Shown in pieces: positions 6,319 to 14,881 of a DNA stretch of 24,801 bases. Positions within the stretch are counted from its first letter, which is position 1, and every line of letters starts with the position of its first letter. The notes beneath the pieces were generated by a model. The model was given only the letters and a program-made list of their open reading frames with translations, did not search any database and was not told the DNA's origin. The translations under genes were made by a program, and so were the position numbers. Source of the stretch: CAZQIC01 sp964593555 (lineage in GTDB: Bacteria > Bacteroidota > Bacteroidia > JAFLBG01); NCBI GenBank assembly GCA_964593555.1, contig CAZQIC010000065.1:1-24801 (forward strand), in the 5' to 3' direction.

Positions 6319-7422
6319 ATGTTAACTCAGGAAGAAAAATTAAGATATAACAGGCAAATCATTTTGCCGGGCATTGGTGAATCCGGCCAGGAAAAACTGA
6401 AAGCTGCCAAAGTATTGGTTATTGGCGCTGGCGGCCTTGGCTCCCCGGTTCTGCTTTATCTTGCTGCAGCAGGCATAGGAAACATTGGTATTATAGATGG
6501 TGATAAAATTGACAAAAGCAATCTCCAGCGACAGATAATTTATAATTCCGAAGATGAAGGTAAAAGCAAAAGTGCAACTGCAATGCAAAAACTAAAATCA
6601 CTTAATCCTTTAATAAACATCATTTGTCATAACCATCTGCTAAACACTGAAAATGCTTTATCTATAATTCCGGATTATGACATTGTTGTAGATGGCTCAG
6701 ATAATTTTCCGACACGATATCTTATTAATGATGCTTGTGTGATGTTGAACAAACCATTTGTTTCCGGTGCTGTTTATCAATTTGAAGGACAAATCTCGGT
6801 TTTTAATTATAACAATGGTCCAACCTATCGTTGTTTGTTTCCAGAACCTCCTGGTCCCGGAGAATCACCCGATTGTTCTGAAGCAGGTGTATTAGGTGCA
6901 GTAACCGGTATTATAGGTTCAAGGCAGGCAGCAGAAGTTATTAAGATGGTAACAGGAATAGGAAATGTGCTATCGGGAAAGATGATGGTAATAAATGTTT
7001 TAGAAAACATGACAAGTTATTTTGACATTGTACTTAATCCATCGAATAAAAAAATTGATTCGTTAAATAACTATACAAATGCTTGTAGTTATGAAAATAT
7101 AAAATCCATTACCGCAAATGAATTAAAACAGATGATCACCTCCAAGGAAACATTTCAACTTATTGATGTGCGTGAAGAAAATGAATTTGCACACAAAAAT
7201 ATTGGGGGAGAATCAATTCCATTAAGCGCTTTGGATCAAAAGTTTCAAAACATAAAAAGAGACAAAAAAGTAATAATTCATTGCCAGTCGGGAAAAAGAA
7301 GTGAAAAAGCGATAGACTATTTACAAAAAGAACACGGCTTCAACAACCTCTATAACCTCGAAGGTGGATTAAGTGCGTGGATCAAAACTGACACTTTAGT
7401 GAAATCAACAACTGACAACTAA
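6319..7422 (+). CDS. thiF: ThiF/MoeB-type adenylyltransferase fused to a rhodanese domain
   Basis: This protein should adenylate the C-terminus of ThiS and take part in sulfur transfer to it. The 367 residues comprise an E1-like domain (1 to about 240) with GAGGLGSP (36-43), DGDKIDKSNLQRQ (60-72), DGSDNFPTRY (125-134) and DCSEAGVLG (Cys186), then a rhodanese domain (about 265-357) with LIDVREE (281-287) and an active-site loop HCQSGKRS (Cys322). The two CxxC zinc pairs of E. coli MoeB/ThiF are absent (TYRC at 169-172, no later pair). I choose the ATG at 6319, one base after thiH; an upstream in-frame start inside thiH is unlikely. Its context assigns it to thiamine rather than molybdopterin synthesis. 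The stop overlaps the convergent tenI-like gene. Confidence 0.9.
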   Translation: MLTQEEKLRYNRQIILPGIGESGQEKLKAAKVLVIGAGGLGSPVLLYLAAAGIGNIGIIDGDKIDKSNLQRQIIYNSEDEGKSKSATAMQKLKSLNPLINIICHNHLLNTENALSIIPDYDIVVDGSDNFPTRYLINDACVMLNKPFVSGAVYQFEGQISVFNYNNGPTYRCLFPEPPGPGESPDCSEAGVLGAVTGIIGSRQAAEVIKMVTGIGNVLSGKMMVINVLENMTSYFDIVLNPSNKKIDSLNNYTNACSYENIKSITANELKQMITSKETFQLIDVREENEFAHKNIGGESIPLSALDQKFQNIKRDKKVIIHCQSGKRSEKAIDYLQKEHGFNNLYNLEGGLSAWIKTDTLVKSTTDN

Positions 7423-8012
7423 TCACCAATAACACTTTTCATTTCTTTAAACGCCCCAACAGGATTTGATGATTGCCAGATATATCCTAATGTAGCCACT
7501 CCGTAAAAACCTAAGCCACAGACCTCTTTAATATTCAAAGGCGAAATGCCCCCAAGAGCAACAACATTTCGTTCGATATTTTTTAGCTGGTTCGCGATTC
7601 TATTCAACTCTGTACATGGAGAATAATCAGGCTTTGATATACTTTTGAATACCGGAGAATAAAAAACATATTCGTAATTATCTTCACATTGTTTTAATTC
7701 CGACAGATCGTGAAACGAAGAGGAAATAATTTTTGATGTATAATCGTGTGAATCTGCTTCGCCTGATTTTCTTGATATTTCATTTAAATGAATCCCTTTC
7801 AAATTAAATTTTTCGATCAACGGATAGTGATAATGAATAACAATTCTATTCAGAAATTCCGAGGGAATTTTATTTAAATAATCCTCGTATTCATCGATCC
7901 CAGAAACCGGTTTTCTTAGATGAAACAATTCCAGGCCCTGCTCAAACATCAACAATAGATTATTAATCTCGTTTGATTCAAATTTGTCTGGGCTAAGTAC
8001 AATCAGCTTCAT
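7419..8012 (-). CDS. TenI-like thiamine phosphate synthase family protein
   Basis: The 197-residue protein has the ThiE/TenI TIM-barrel fold: an N-terminal MKLIVLSP strand, FHLRKP (30-35) in place of QLRxK, GIHLNE (73-78), FYSPVFKS (117-124) and VALGGIS (151-157). The NDR motif that binds pyrophosphate in ThiE is replaced by HYHYPL. True ThiE is encoded at 3659-4303, so this one may act as a thiazole tautomerase (the role of B. subtilis TenI) or have another role. It is transcribed against the operon and its TAG stop overlaps the thiF stop by 4 bp (CTAA). It has its own promoter and probably a leaderless transcript, so it seems to lie outside direct control of the riboswitch. The fold is well supported; the reaction is not. 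Confidence 0.8.
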   Translation of the reverse strand: MKLIVLSPDKFESNEINNLLLMFEQGLELFHLRKPVSGIDEYEDYLNKIPSEFLNRIVIHYHYPLIEKFNLKGIHLNEISRKSGEADSHDYTSKIISSSFHDLSELKQCEDNYEYVFYSPVFKSISKPDYSPCTELNRIANQLKNIERNVVALGGISPLNIKEVCGLGFYGVATLGYIWQSSNPVGAFKEMKSVIGD

Positions 8013-8016
8013 TATT

Positions 8017-8049
8017 CAAAAGTACAAGTTGATATTGCATTCTATCAAA
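8017..8049 (-). promoter_or_regulatory. Promoter of the tenI-like gene (near-consensus Bacteroidetes type)
   Basis: On the minus strand TTTG (8049-8046) is followed after 21 nt by TACTTTTG (8024-8017), a perfect TAnnTTTG -7 box. The ATG begins at 8012, only 4 nt after the box, about where transcription should start, so the mRNA is likely leaderless. It interleaves with the divergent promoter at 8035-8064. Confidence 0.6.
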
Positions 8050-8064
8050 AAAAAGTTATATTTA
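8035..8064 (+). promoter_or_regulatory. Promoter of the LA_2272-like gene
   Basis: TTG (8035-8037), a 19-nt spacer, then TATATTTA (8057-8064), one mismatch from TAnnTTTG. The ATG at 8083 is 18 nt further on. It overlaps the opposing tenI-like promoter, so the two may compete for polymerase. Confidence 0.45.
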
Positions 8065-8082
8065 TAAAAAGGCACTTTTCTG

Positions 8083-9279
8083 ATGCGCACCCAGTTAATT
8101 ACGACTCTTTTCCTTTTTGTTTCCATTCTGGGGCTTGCCCAAAGGAGACAGATCAACTGCCTTGGTGATACTGTTAAATATTTATCCATTGGGAGAGAAC
8201 ATAAGGGTATTGGCCTAGGAAATCCTTCCAAATACTCGGGAGTCAGGCTAAGTGTTGTAGACAAAAATTGCATTACAAATGGTGTAACATTCAATCTTTT
8301 CTCTGATGTAAACAGTAGAAAGACCAATGGGCTTGATGTAGGATTTTCTCAATCTGCAGGAAGCGTTAATGGTGTTTCAATTGGTTTATTGGGAAATAAC
8401 ATTGATTATGAATTAAGGGGTTTTGGCTTTGGAACCATCCTAAGCGAAGGATTAAATATTTATGGTGTTTCCTTAACAGGAGGATTTCAACGCGCAGATA
8501 AATTCCATGGGCTATGTATTGCAGGACTTATGTACCGTTCTTTTGAAACCAAAGGATTGATTGTTAGCGGACTCGTGCTTCAAAATGACAGTGTATACAG
8601 CGGAGTTGCAATAACAGGCGGCTTATCGAAGATGACCATTTTAAAAGGCTTAAGTATAGCGATTGCTAATTGGAGTGATGAAGTTAAAGGTATTCAACTG
8701 GGCCTAATAAATAAAACGAATTACATGAAGGGCATTCAATTCGGTTTAATAAATATAATTACAGAAAATCCCAAATGGGCGAGAGTTTTCCCACTGATAA
8801 ATATGAGTTTCAAAACAAAACCAATAAATATAGACCTCGAAATAGATGTGGATCTTCTTGCTATAAATCAGTGTAAAAATGGAACTTTAGACTATGAAAC
8901 AGCTTCTTCCTTAACCGTTAACGATACAATAAAACGGGAGCTTGGTTCATTGAGTATTCTATCAGAGGATAGTTTAATTCTTTCTTTTGTCAAACCCTTT
9001 AACATGAATTCAATAGAGGTTTACCTAGATGATAAGATGGTATATCCGGTTAAAGGAAATGTAATGGATACAACCTCACACCCCATGGAGCAATTTGTAA
9101 AGATTCGGAAAGCAGAGTTAAACTATCTTAAAGTAGTCAATAAAAAGGGACATAAATGCATGGAGGCTAATTGGAAACCGAAATATGCTATTCTTCGTTT
9201 TTCTTATCCAAATGAGGATTCTGATCACCTTTTAATGACCTATACCAACGATTTTATTCCTGCGGAAGGCGCAAAATAA
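8083..9279 (+). CDS. Exported LA_2272-like repeat protein
   Basis: The 398-residue protein starts with a signal peptide (about residues 1-19, ending LGLAQ). From about 41 to 224 it consists of short imperfect repeats of the type xGhxhGLhN (KGIQLGLIN, KGIQFGLIN, NGVSIGLLG, YGVSLTGG). These resemble the LA_2272 surface-repeat family, named from Leptospira. The C-terminal part (about 245-398) is non-repetitive and I do not recognise it; it contains many beta-like strands. Location at or beyond the outer membrane is inference from the signal peptide and repeats. No function can be given. It is divergent from the tenI-like gene and convergent with tamB. Confidence 0.65.
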   Translation: MRTQLITTLFLFVSILGLAQRRQINCLGDTVKYLSIGREHKGIGLGNPSKYSGVRLSVVDKNCITNGVTFNLFSDVNSRKTNGLDVGFSQSAGSVNGVSIGLLGNNIDYELRGFGFGTILSEGLNIYGVSLTGGFQRADKFHGLCIAGLMYRSFETKGLIVSGLVLQNDSVYSGVAITGGLSKMTILKGLSIAIANWSDEVKGIQLGLINKTNYMKGIQFGLINIITENPKWARVFPLINMSFKTKPINIDLEIDVDLLAINQCKNGTLDYETASSLTVNDTIKRELGSLSILSEDSLILSFVKPFNMNSIEVYLDDKMVYPVKGNVMDTTSHPMEQFVKIRKAELNYLKVVNKKGHKCMEANWKPKYAILRFSYPNEDSDHLLMTYTNDFIPAEGAK

Positions 9280-9317
9280 ATATTGTTTCGTAATCTTATT
9301 TTTTTGTGACATAATAT

Positions 9318-12300
9318 TTATTCCTTCGCTTTTGGAGGCTGCTTTAATTTTTGCAAATACCTCTCATACAATTCACCCAATGAGCTGAATTCTTCTCTGT
9401 AAAAAATACCAACCCCCTGTGTGTATGGTCCCGTTGCACTGGTCAAAAGTGAATTATCATTGGCTTTGTTAAATGCTCTTAGGCGTAACTTGCCATCATT
9501 GGTAATTTTGTATTCCACATTAACATCACCCGCAATATTGCTAGCATTTTGCTGTGCGTTTACTCCATTCGTTACACCAAGGTTGCCATCAATTGTCACC
9601 CTATCGTTAAATACTTGTGTAGAAAGAGCAACCTCCAACTCCTCATTGCTCAAATCATCACCGGGACGATAATTCACTCCAACATCAAAATCCTTGCTTA
9701 TCTGCGAAAGCCAATTGCTCAATTGATTCGAAAGTAACTCAGATGAATTAGCCACACCCGCGCCGCTGACTCCATCCGTTGAACCACCACTCGAGGTAAG
9801 CTGGGACGGGGTAACAAAACTCTTCAATATAAGGAGAGAGAACACCTGCTTATTCATTTCCTGTTCCGTATTGAGATAACTTTTAATTTGCTGCCGTGTA
9901 TTATCATCCAGCGTTGGAAGATCAATATCAAACGTAATAGTTGGCGACATTAATTTATCCGTCATTTTTAGTCTGCAATAGACAGGGTAGCGTTTTCCGG
10001 AAGAATCTTCTGGAAAGAAAGGACGTATAGAAGCAGTTTGCTTATATATCGCGGTTATGTTTGCTTCAGCCTCATAAGGATCACCAGACCACTTTATTGT
10101 ACCTCCTCTTTCAATATCAAATTTTTTATTTACAATATTTTTAAGCGTGAATAAATAATCACCTTCCGTTATTTCGTAATTCCCATACATACTAAAATCG
10201 CCCAAAGTACTTATATCCATTTCTATATTTCCTTTCCCTCGGCCTCTTATCACATCCCCGATTTTAGAATCGAATATCAGTTGGATTTCAGCGGCCGGAG
10301 TAAGTTCCAGGTCAAAATTTAATTTCATTCCATTCAGATCCACCTTGCTATTTTTATTCATAGCAATAGTATCTGTTTGCTTCTTTTTAAATGTGATGAA
10401 ACTATTTTCACTTACTTCTTCTATTGATGAAAGAGGTATATTCATTTGAGTACCCTTTTCCGTTTTAAGATTAGCATCAATGACGATATTATTTACATAA
10501 CCGAAGAAATTTATGATGCCTGAAACATTTGCTCTCCCATAAAACAATTCGTTATTATATGCACTCGTATTTAAGCATTGAAATTTATTAGCACTCATAT
10601 CAAAGTCAAGCTGAAAATTTTTGAAATTGTCGTGATAAACTTTTCCGGTAAGACTTGCTGTTCCAAATCCATATTTTCTTTCGTCACTCTGATCTTTCGA
10701 ATCAGTAATTGACAAATTCTCTACACCAAATGAATTATTATCAATATTTATATCTCCCAAAAGGCGATATTTTGTATTTAAATAATCAATAGTTGTAATC
10801 GCAGTAACACTTAGCTTTCCTTTTAATAATGGCTTTTCCGGAGTGCCGTTAATCGTAATCCCTCCTGAAAATTGACCGGAAAGGTTAGAACAATATCCTT
10901 CCAAATAACTCTCAAACATTTTTAATTTTATTGCCTCAAGATCAAGTCCAATGTCGAGACTATTCTCTTTTCGTAATGGATAATAATTGCCCTTAAAATC
11001 TAAATTCGTAATAATACCTTTTGAAAACTTTCCATCTACTGCAACTCCCTCTTTTTCTTTATCCCACTTACTGTTAATTTTTCCGTCACCAATCAATTCA
11101 TTGTTAAGAAAAATTCGTGAGCAAGACAAAGTGCTCGATAGTAAAAATTTATCATAAAAATCTATTACTGAAGTTTCACCTGAAATAGTTCCCTTTAAAC
11201 GAGTTCCGGACGAACTGATAAAAGGATTAACAGTAGCGAGATTGAACTTCGTAAGTTTAACTGATATTTTATCTGACTTATCATTCGATATCGTGCCAAA
11301 GAAACTTACCTCCTGCTCATCCGACTGAAATGTAATGCCGCTTAATTTCAAAGAAGAGGTATCAAGAATAATCTGGTTGTCAATTGTAACCATCCTCCAC
11401 AAAGAATCTGAAATATAGATATCAGAAGGAAGTATTTTAGTGATTGACCTTGTCTGGTTTTCAAAAACAGTATTGAGCTTTAAATTACTTTGGTGTTTAC
11501 TTTCCAAATTTTGTGCCCACATTGCTTCCGTTTCAATAGCGTTTTTCTCTTTATTTGTTGTAGCATAAAATGAGGGATTAAAAATTTTCAGACTATCTGT
11601 AAGTTTAATATAATCACCTCCCGTTTTGAGCGATAATTCTCCATCCTTTTGTAATAAGCTTAACTGCCAGTCTTTGATCTCTTTTTCATTTATGGTTAAC
11701 AAAGATGACCGACCTGTTGCAACGATTTTATTTGACTCAGAATTAAATTCTCCGGATAGAGTTGTACCCTGTGAGATTTTTACTGAAGGCAAAAAAAGTT
11801 TTGTGAGTGCTGTAGTATTTTTAAACTGTAAGGAAAATGTGAAATTTTGAGGTTTTAATACTTTCTCATTCTTTTCGGTGATCGCAAGCGCAGGAACATA
11901 AGAGGTTAATACATTTAACATAGAGCCGGGCAATTCCAATAGGGAATATTTTCCATTGATATTCAAATCAGCAAAGTCTGAAACCATCATAATATTTCTA
12001 TTATTGCCAACTTCATTGATCGACATTGTTAAATTTTTTAATGAATATATTCCCTTCGAATCTCTGTAATTGAGATTAGAAACATTTATATCACCCAATA
12101 TATTATCAATATTGTCTCCGATTATATTAACATCCAGAAAAGTTGAAATAATGGAAATCGAATCCGATTTCATCAGTTTAAGTGCTGCAAGATTAGCATT
12201 GACAATGGACGAACTAAAGCTCAGCTTCGGCAATGCTCCTGAAAAATCAACATCACCTAAAAAGTTAAGTTTAATGTTGTCATCATCTGCAATTAATTTT

Positions 12301-13838
12301 CCTTTAAAAATTCTTTTCGCAAGCTCTCCTTCAACATTAAGATTATGATATGAATAATTATTAAAATCAATATTGGCAACAGTGCCCTTAAGTCGGGCGT
12401 TAACATTATCTCTTTGTAATCCGGTGCCTTCAACTGATGCATCGATACTCACTTTTCCGAGATATTTCTCCAGTGACAAATACCTGCCTATATCAAAATC
12501 GTATGATTTTATTTTACCATGGTATTTTACTTTATCCTTAACAGTTGTATCACTTACCATGGAAAGATCCGCGTCTATCCTTCCTAATGCAGAATTAAAA
12601 GTACCGTAGGCAACAAAATCACTAATGAAACCAGTAAAATTTCCTTTAAAATTCATTTGGCCAAGCATTGCAGTATTAGGCGGCAGCTTAACCTTTTCTC
12701 CTTTCGAAAAAGGTGGTATTGGTAAGCTTTCTATATCAGACTTGTTTACCGACATTTTTGAAACATCCACAACCATAAATGTTTCGTCTATATTCGGCAA
12801 CCCCTTAAAACTAAAATTGCCATTATAAAAGGAATTATTACCAAAACTGATCACCACATCATTCCCTTTTAAATTATCAACTTTACCTTTTACACTTCCC
12901 GAAAACAGGATTGTATTCTCAACGCCTTTTAACTCTGGGGAGAAATAAGCAATATCCTTAAAATTTATTGCTGTTTTATCGAACGATGCATTCATTGTCA
13001 CCTTCTCAATAAAATCATTATAATCATCATAGCTAGAATAGGTAAAAAGAAGATCTGTTGAGATATCGCTTTTCTCCGTCTTAATTTTCAGGTTATCCAG
13101 CTTTGTAAAGGAAGATGAAATGGTTGCAACACAGGAAAGGTTTCCCAAAACAAATCCCGATTTTTCCTTAGCTGATAGTTGCTGAATATTTGCATAAATG
13201 GTATCACTCTTAAAATAAATATTCCCAATAGAAGCGTTGGTATTTTTCAATCGCAGGTCCCAGTAATTTAATCCATCAACTATGGATGAATCATGTTGAT
13301 CGCGATAAGTAAAATCAACATCAACAAGTTGAAACCCGTCAAACCTGATGTCCCAAGGTTTTGTTTCTTTATTAGTAGTATCCTTTTTATCAGAAGAAAA
13401 TGCATCTACCAGAAACTGGTAATTGTAACTCTTTTCGTTTTTATATCTTATAATTTTCGCAACAGTATTGTCAATTACTATCGATTTAAAAACAAGCTTT
13501 TGTTTTCTATATTCAAAACTGGAAATATCCAATTTTAATTTCTGAGCAAATAACAAGGTATCTCCATGTTTATCTTCAACATAAACATTTTCGAGAATTA
13601 TTTTTTTAAACAATTCAATATCCACACCGCCCACACGTATTTCAGAATTGACTTCTCCAGAAAGGTATGTTGTTATTCTTTTTCCCGCCCAGGTTTGTAC
13701 CGCGGGGGTCCTGAACAGGAAATAAAGCACAATGATCAGTAAAAAAACTACTGATATCGTATAAAGAAGAAATTTGCCCGCTTTCCTGATCAATGAGATT
13801 ATCTTTAACTTTAACAAACTATTGCAATAATTATGCAA
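9318..13838 (-). CDS. tamB: TamB-like translocation/assembly module protein
   Basis: This giant protein (up to 1506 residues) has one N-terminal transmembrane helix (about 23-43, rich in V, L, I and F) followed by a long beta-rich periplasmic region and a C-terminal TamB/DUF490 domain (about 1080-1470), with GDVIRGRGKGNIEMDI, YEITEGDYLF, FTLKNIVNKKFDIERGGTI and WSGDPYEAEANITA. TamB-type proteins bridge the inner and outer membranes and are linked to outer-membrane protein assembly or phospholipid transport. No in-frame ATG exists near the start. The longest frame opens with TTG at 13838, and TTGs also occur at 13817 and 13793. A -7 box overlaps the first TTG, which favours a shorter start. 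It is divergent from tsaD; that pairing is common in Bacteroidota, in my knowledge. Confidence 0.88.
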   Translation of the reverse strand: MHNYCNSLLKLKIISLIRKAGKFLLYTISVVFLLIIVLYFLFRTPAVQTWAGKRITTYLSGEVNSEIRVGGVDIELFKKIILENVYVEDKHGDTLLFAQKLKLDISSFEYRKQKLVFKSIVIDNTVAKIIRYKNEKSYNYQFLVDAFSSDKKDTTNKETKPWDIRFDGFQLVDVDFTYRDQHDSSIVDGLNYWDLRLKNTNASIGNIYFKSDTIYANIQQLSAKEKSGFVLGNLSCVATISSSFTKLDNLKIKTEKSDISTDLLFTYSSYDDYNDFIEKVTMNASFDKTAINFKDIAYFSPELKGVENTILFSGSVKGKVDNLKGNDVVISFGNNSFYNGNFSFKGLPNIDETFMVVDVSKMSVNKSDIESLPIPPFSKGEKVKLPPNTAMLGQMNFKGNFTGFISDFVAYGTFNSALGRIDADLSMVSDTTVKDKVKYHGKIKSYDFDIGRYLSLEKYLGKVSIDASVEGTGLQRDNVNARLKGTVANIDFNNYSYHNLNVEGELAKRIFKGKLIADDDNIKLNFLGDVDFSGALPKLSFSSSIVNANLAALKLMKSDSISIISTFLDVNIIGDNIDNILGDINVSNLNYRDSKGIYSLKNLTMSINEVGNNRNIMMVSDFADLNINGKYSLLELPGSMLNVLTSYVPALAITEKNEKVLKPQNFTFSLQFKNTTALTKLFLPSVKISQGTTLSGEFNSESNKIVATGRSSLLTINEKEIKDWQLSLLQKDGELSLKTGGDYIKLTDSLKIFNPSFYATTNKEKNAIETEAMWAQNLESKHQSNLKLNTVFENQTRSITKILPSDIYISDSLWRMVTIDNQIILDTSSLKLSGITFQSDEQEVSFFGTISNDKSDKISVKLTKFNLATVNPFISSSGTRLKGTISGETSVIDFYDKFLLSSTLSCSRIFLNNELIGDGKINSKWDKEKEGVAVDGKFSKGIITNLDFKGNYYPLRKENSLDIGLDLEAIKLKMFESYLEGYCSNLSGQFSGGITINGTPEKPLLKGKLSVTAITTIDYLNTKYRLLGDINIDNNSFGVENLSITDSKDQSDERKYGFGTASLTGKVYHDNFKNFQLDFDMSANKFQCLNTSAYNNELFYGRANVSGIINFFGYVNNIVIDANLKTEKGTQMNIPLSSIEEVSENSFITFKKKQTDTIAMNKNSKVDLNGMKLNFDLELTPAAEIQLIFDSKIGDVIRGRGKGNIEMDISTLGDFSMYGNYEITEGDYLFTLKNIVNKKFDIERGGTIKWSGDPYEAEANITAIYKQTASIRPFFPEDSSGKRYPVYCRLKMTDKLMSPTITFDIDLPTLDDNTRQQIKSYLNTEQEMNKQVFSLLILKSFVTPSQLTSSGGSTDGVSGAGVANSSELLSNQLSNWLSQISKDFDVGVNYRPGDDLSNEELEVALSTQVFNDRVTIDGNLGVTNGVNAQQNASNIAGDVNVEYKITNDGKLRLRAFNKANDNSLLTSATGPYTQGVGIFYREEFSSLGELYERYLQKLKQPPKAKE

Positions 13839-13843
13839 ATTTA
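13836..13843 (-). promoter_or_regulatory. Candidate -7 box for tamB
   Basis: TAAATTTG on the minus strand (13843-13836) matches TAnnTTTG exactly. I see no TTTG at the normal distance upstream, which would fall in the first codons of tsaD. If used, transcription would start at about 13830, downstream of the TTG at 13838. Confidence 0.35.
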
Positions 13844-13850
13844 ACGAATT

Positions 13851-14879
13851 ATGACCGAGGGAAGCATAACAATTTTGGGTATCGAATCATCCTGTGATGA
13901 TACATCTGCCGCAGTTACCCGAAATAACAAGCTTTTATCAAATATTACCGCTAATCAGGAAATACATAAACAATTTGGAGGAGTGGTGCCGGAATTAGCA
14001 TCGAGAGCGCATCAACAAAATGTTATCCCTGTAATTGATGCCGCAATAAAAAAAGCCGGCATTCATTTAAGTGATTTAAATGCAATAGCATTTACCCGTG
14101 GCCCAGGTCTTTTGGGCTCACTTCTTGTGGGAACTTCTTTCGCAAAGTCCATGGCCTTATCTTTAAATCTTCCCTTAATAGAAGTTAACCATATGCAGGG
14201 CCATATACTTGCCCATTTTATTGAAACAGAAAACGAACAACACCAATCTCCTTCTTTTCCATTTATTTGCCTCACCGTTTCAGGCGGACATACACAACTT
14301 GTTGTTGTGAAAAATTATTTTGAAATGGAAGTTATTGGTGAAACGCTTGATGATGCAGCCGGTGAAGCATTTGATAAGGTGGCAAAAATAATGGGGCTTC
14401 CCTATCCCGGCGGGCCTTTAGTTGATAAACATGCGTCGACCGGAAATCCAAAAGCATTTAGTTTTCCAAAATCAAAATTAGCCGGACTAAACTATAGTTT
14501 CAGCGGTCTTAAAACAGCATTTCTGTATTTTATAAATGATAAACAAAAAACTGATAGTAATTTTGTTACAAACAATTTAAATGATATTTGTGCTTCTATA
14601 CAATACACCATTATAGAAATACTTACACATAAGCTTGTTGAAGCCTCTCAGATAACAGGAATAAAAAATATTGCTATTGCGGGTGGTGTTTCGGCCAATA
14701 AAGGCTTAAGAACCCGCCTTGAAGAAATAAAAACAAACCACAATTGGAATGTTTTTATACCCAAATTTGAATATTGTACCGACAATGCCGCGATGATAGC
14801 TATTACAGGATATTTTAAATATCTTAAAAATGATTTTACTGATCAGAAAATTACGCCTGTAGCTCGTTATAATTTTTAG
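13851..14879 (+). CDS. tsaD: tRNA N6-threonylcarbamoyladenosine synthase subunit TsaD
   Basis: TsaD transfers the threonylcarbamoyl group from threonylcarbamoyl-AMP to A37 of tRNAs that read ANN codons, working with TsaB and TsaE. The 342-residue length is typical. Hallmarks are ILGIESSCDDTSAA (8-21), GGVVPELASR (43-52), the metal-binding HMQGH (His114, His118), SGGHTQL (144-150), LDDAAGEAFDKVAK, AGGVSANKGLR and CTDNAAMIA (Asp311). The ATG at 13851 gives the normal N-terminus. The GT-C/TPR gene begins 2 bp after the stop, so they are probably co-transcribed. Confidence 0.98.
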   Translation: MTEGSITILGIESSCDDTSAAVTRNNKLLSNITANQEIHKQFGGVVPELASRAHQQNVIPVIDAAIKKAGIHLSDLNAIAFTRGPGLLGSLLVGTSFAKSMALSLNLPLIEVNHMQGHILAHFIETENEQHQSPSFPFICLTVSGGHTQLVVVKNYFEMEVIGETLDDAAGEAFDKVAKIMGLPYPGGPLVDKHASTGNPKAFSFPKSKLAGLNYSFSGLKTAFLYFINDKQKTDSNFVTNNLNDICASIQYTIIEILTHKLVEASQITGIKNIAIAGGVSANKGLRTRLEEIKTNHNWNVFIPKFEYCTDNAAMIAITGYFKYLKNDFTDQKITPVARYNF

Positions 14880-14881
14880 AT

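Noticed and set aside
9275..9322. 10-bp inverted repeat AATAAATATT/AATATTTATT with 28-nt loop between convergent genes
   Set aside because: It is all A/T with a long loop and overlaps both gene ends; too weak to call a terminator.
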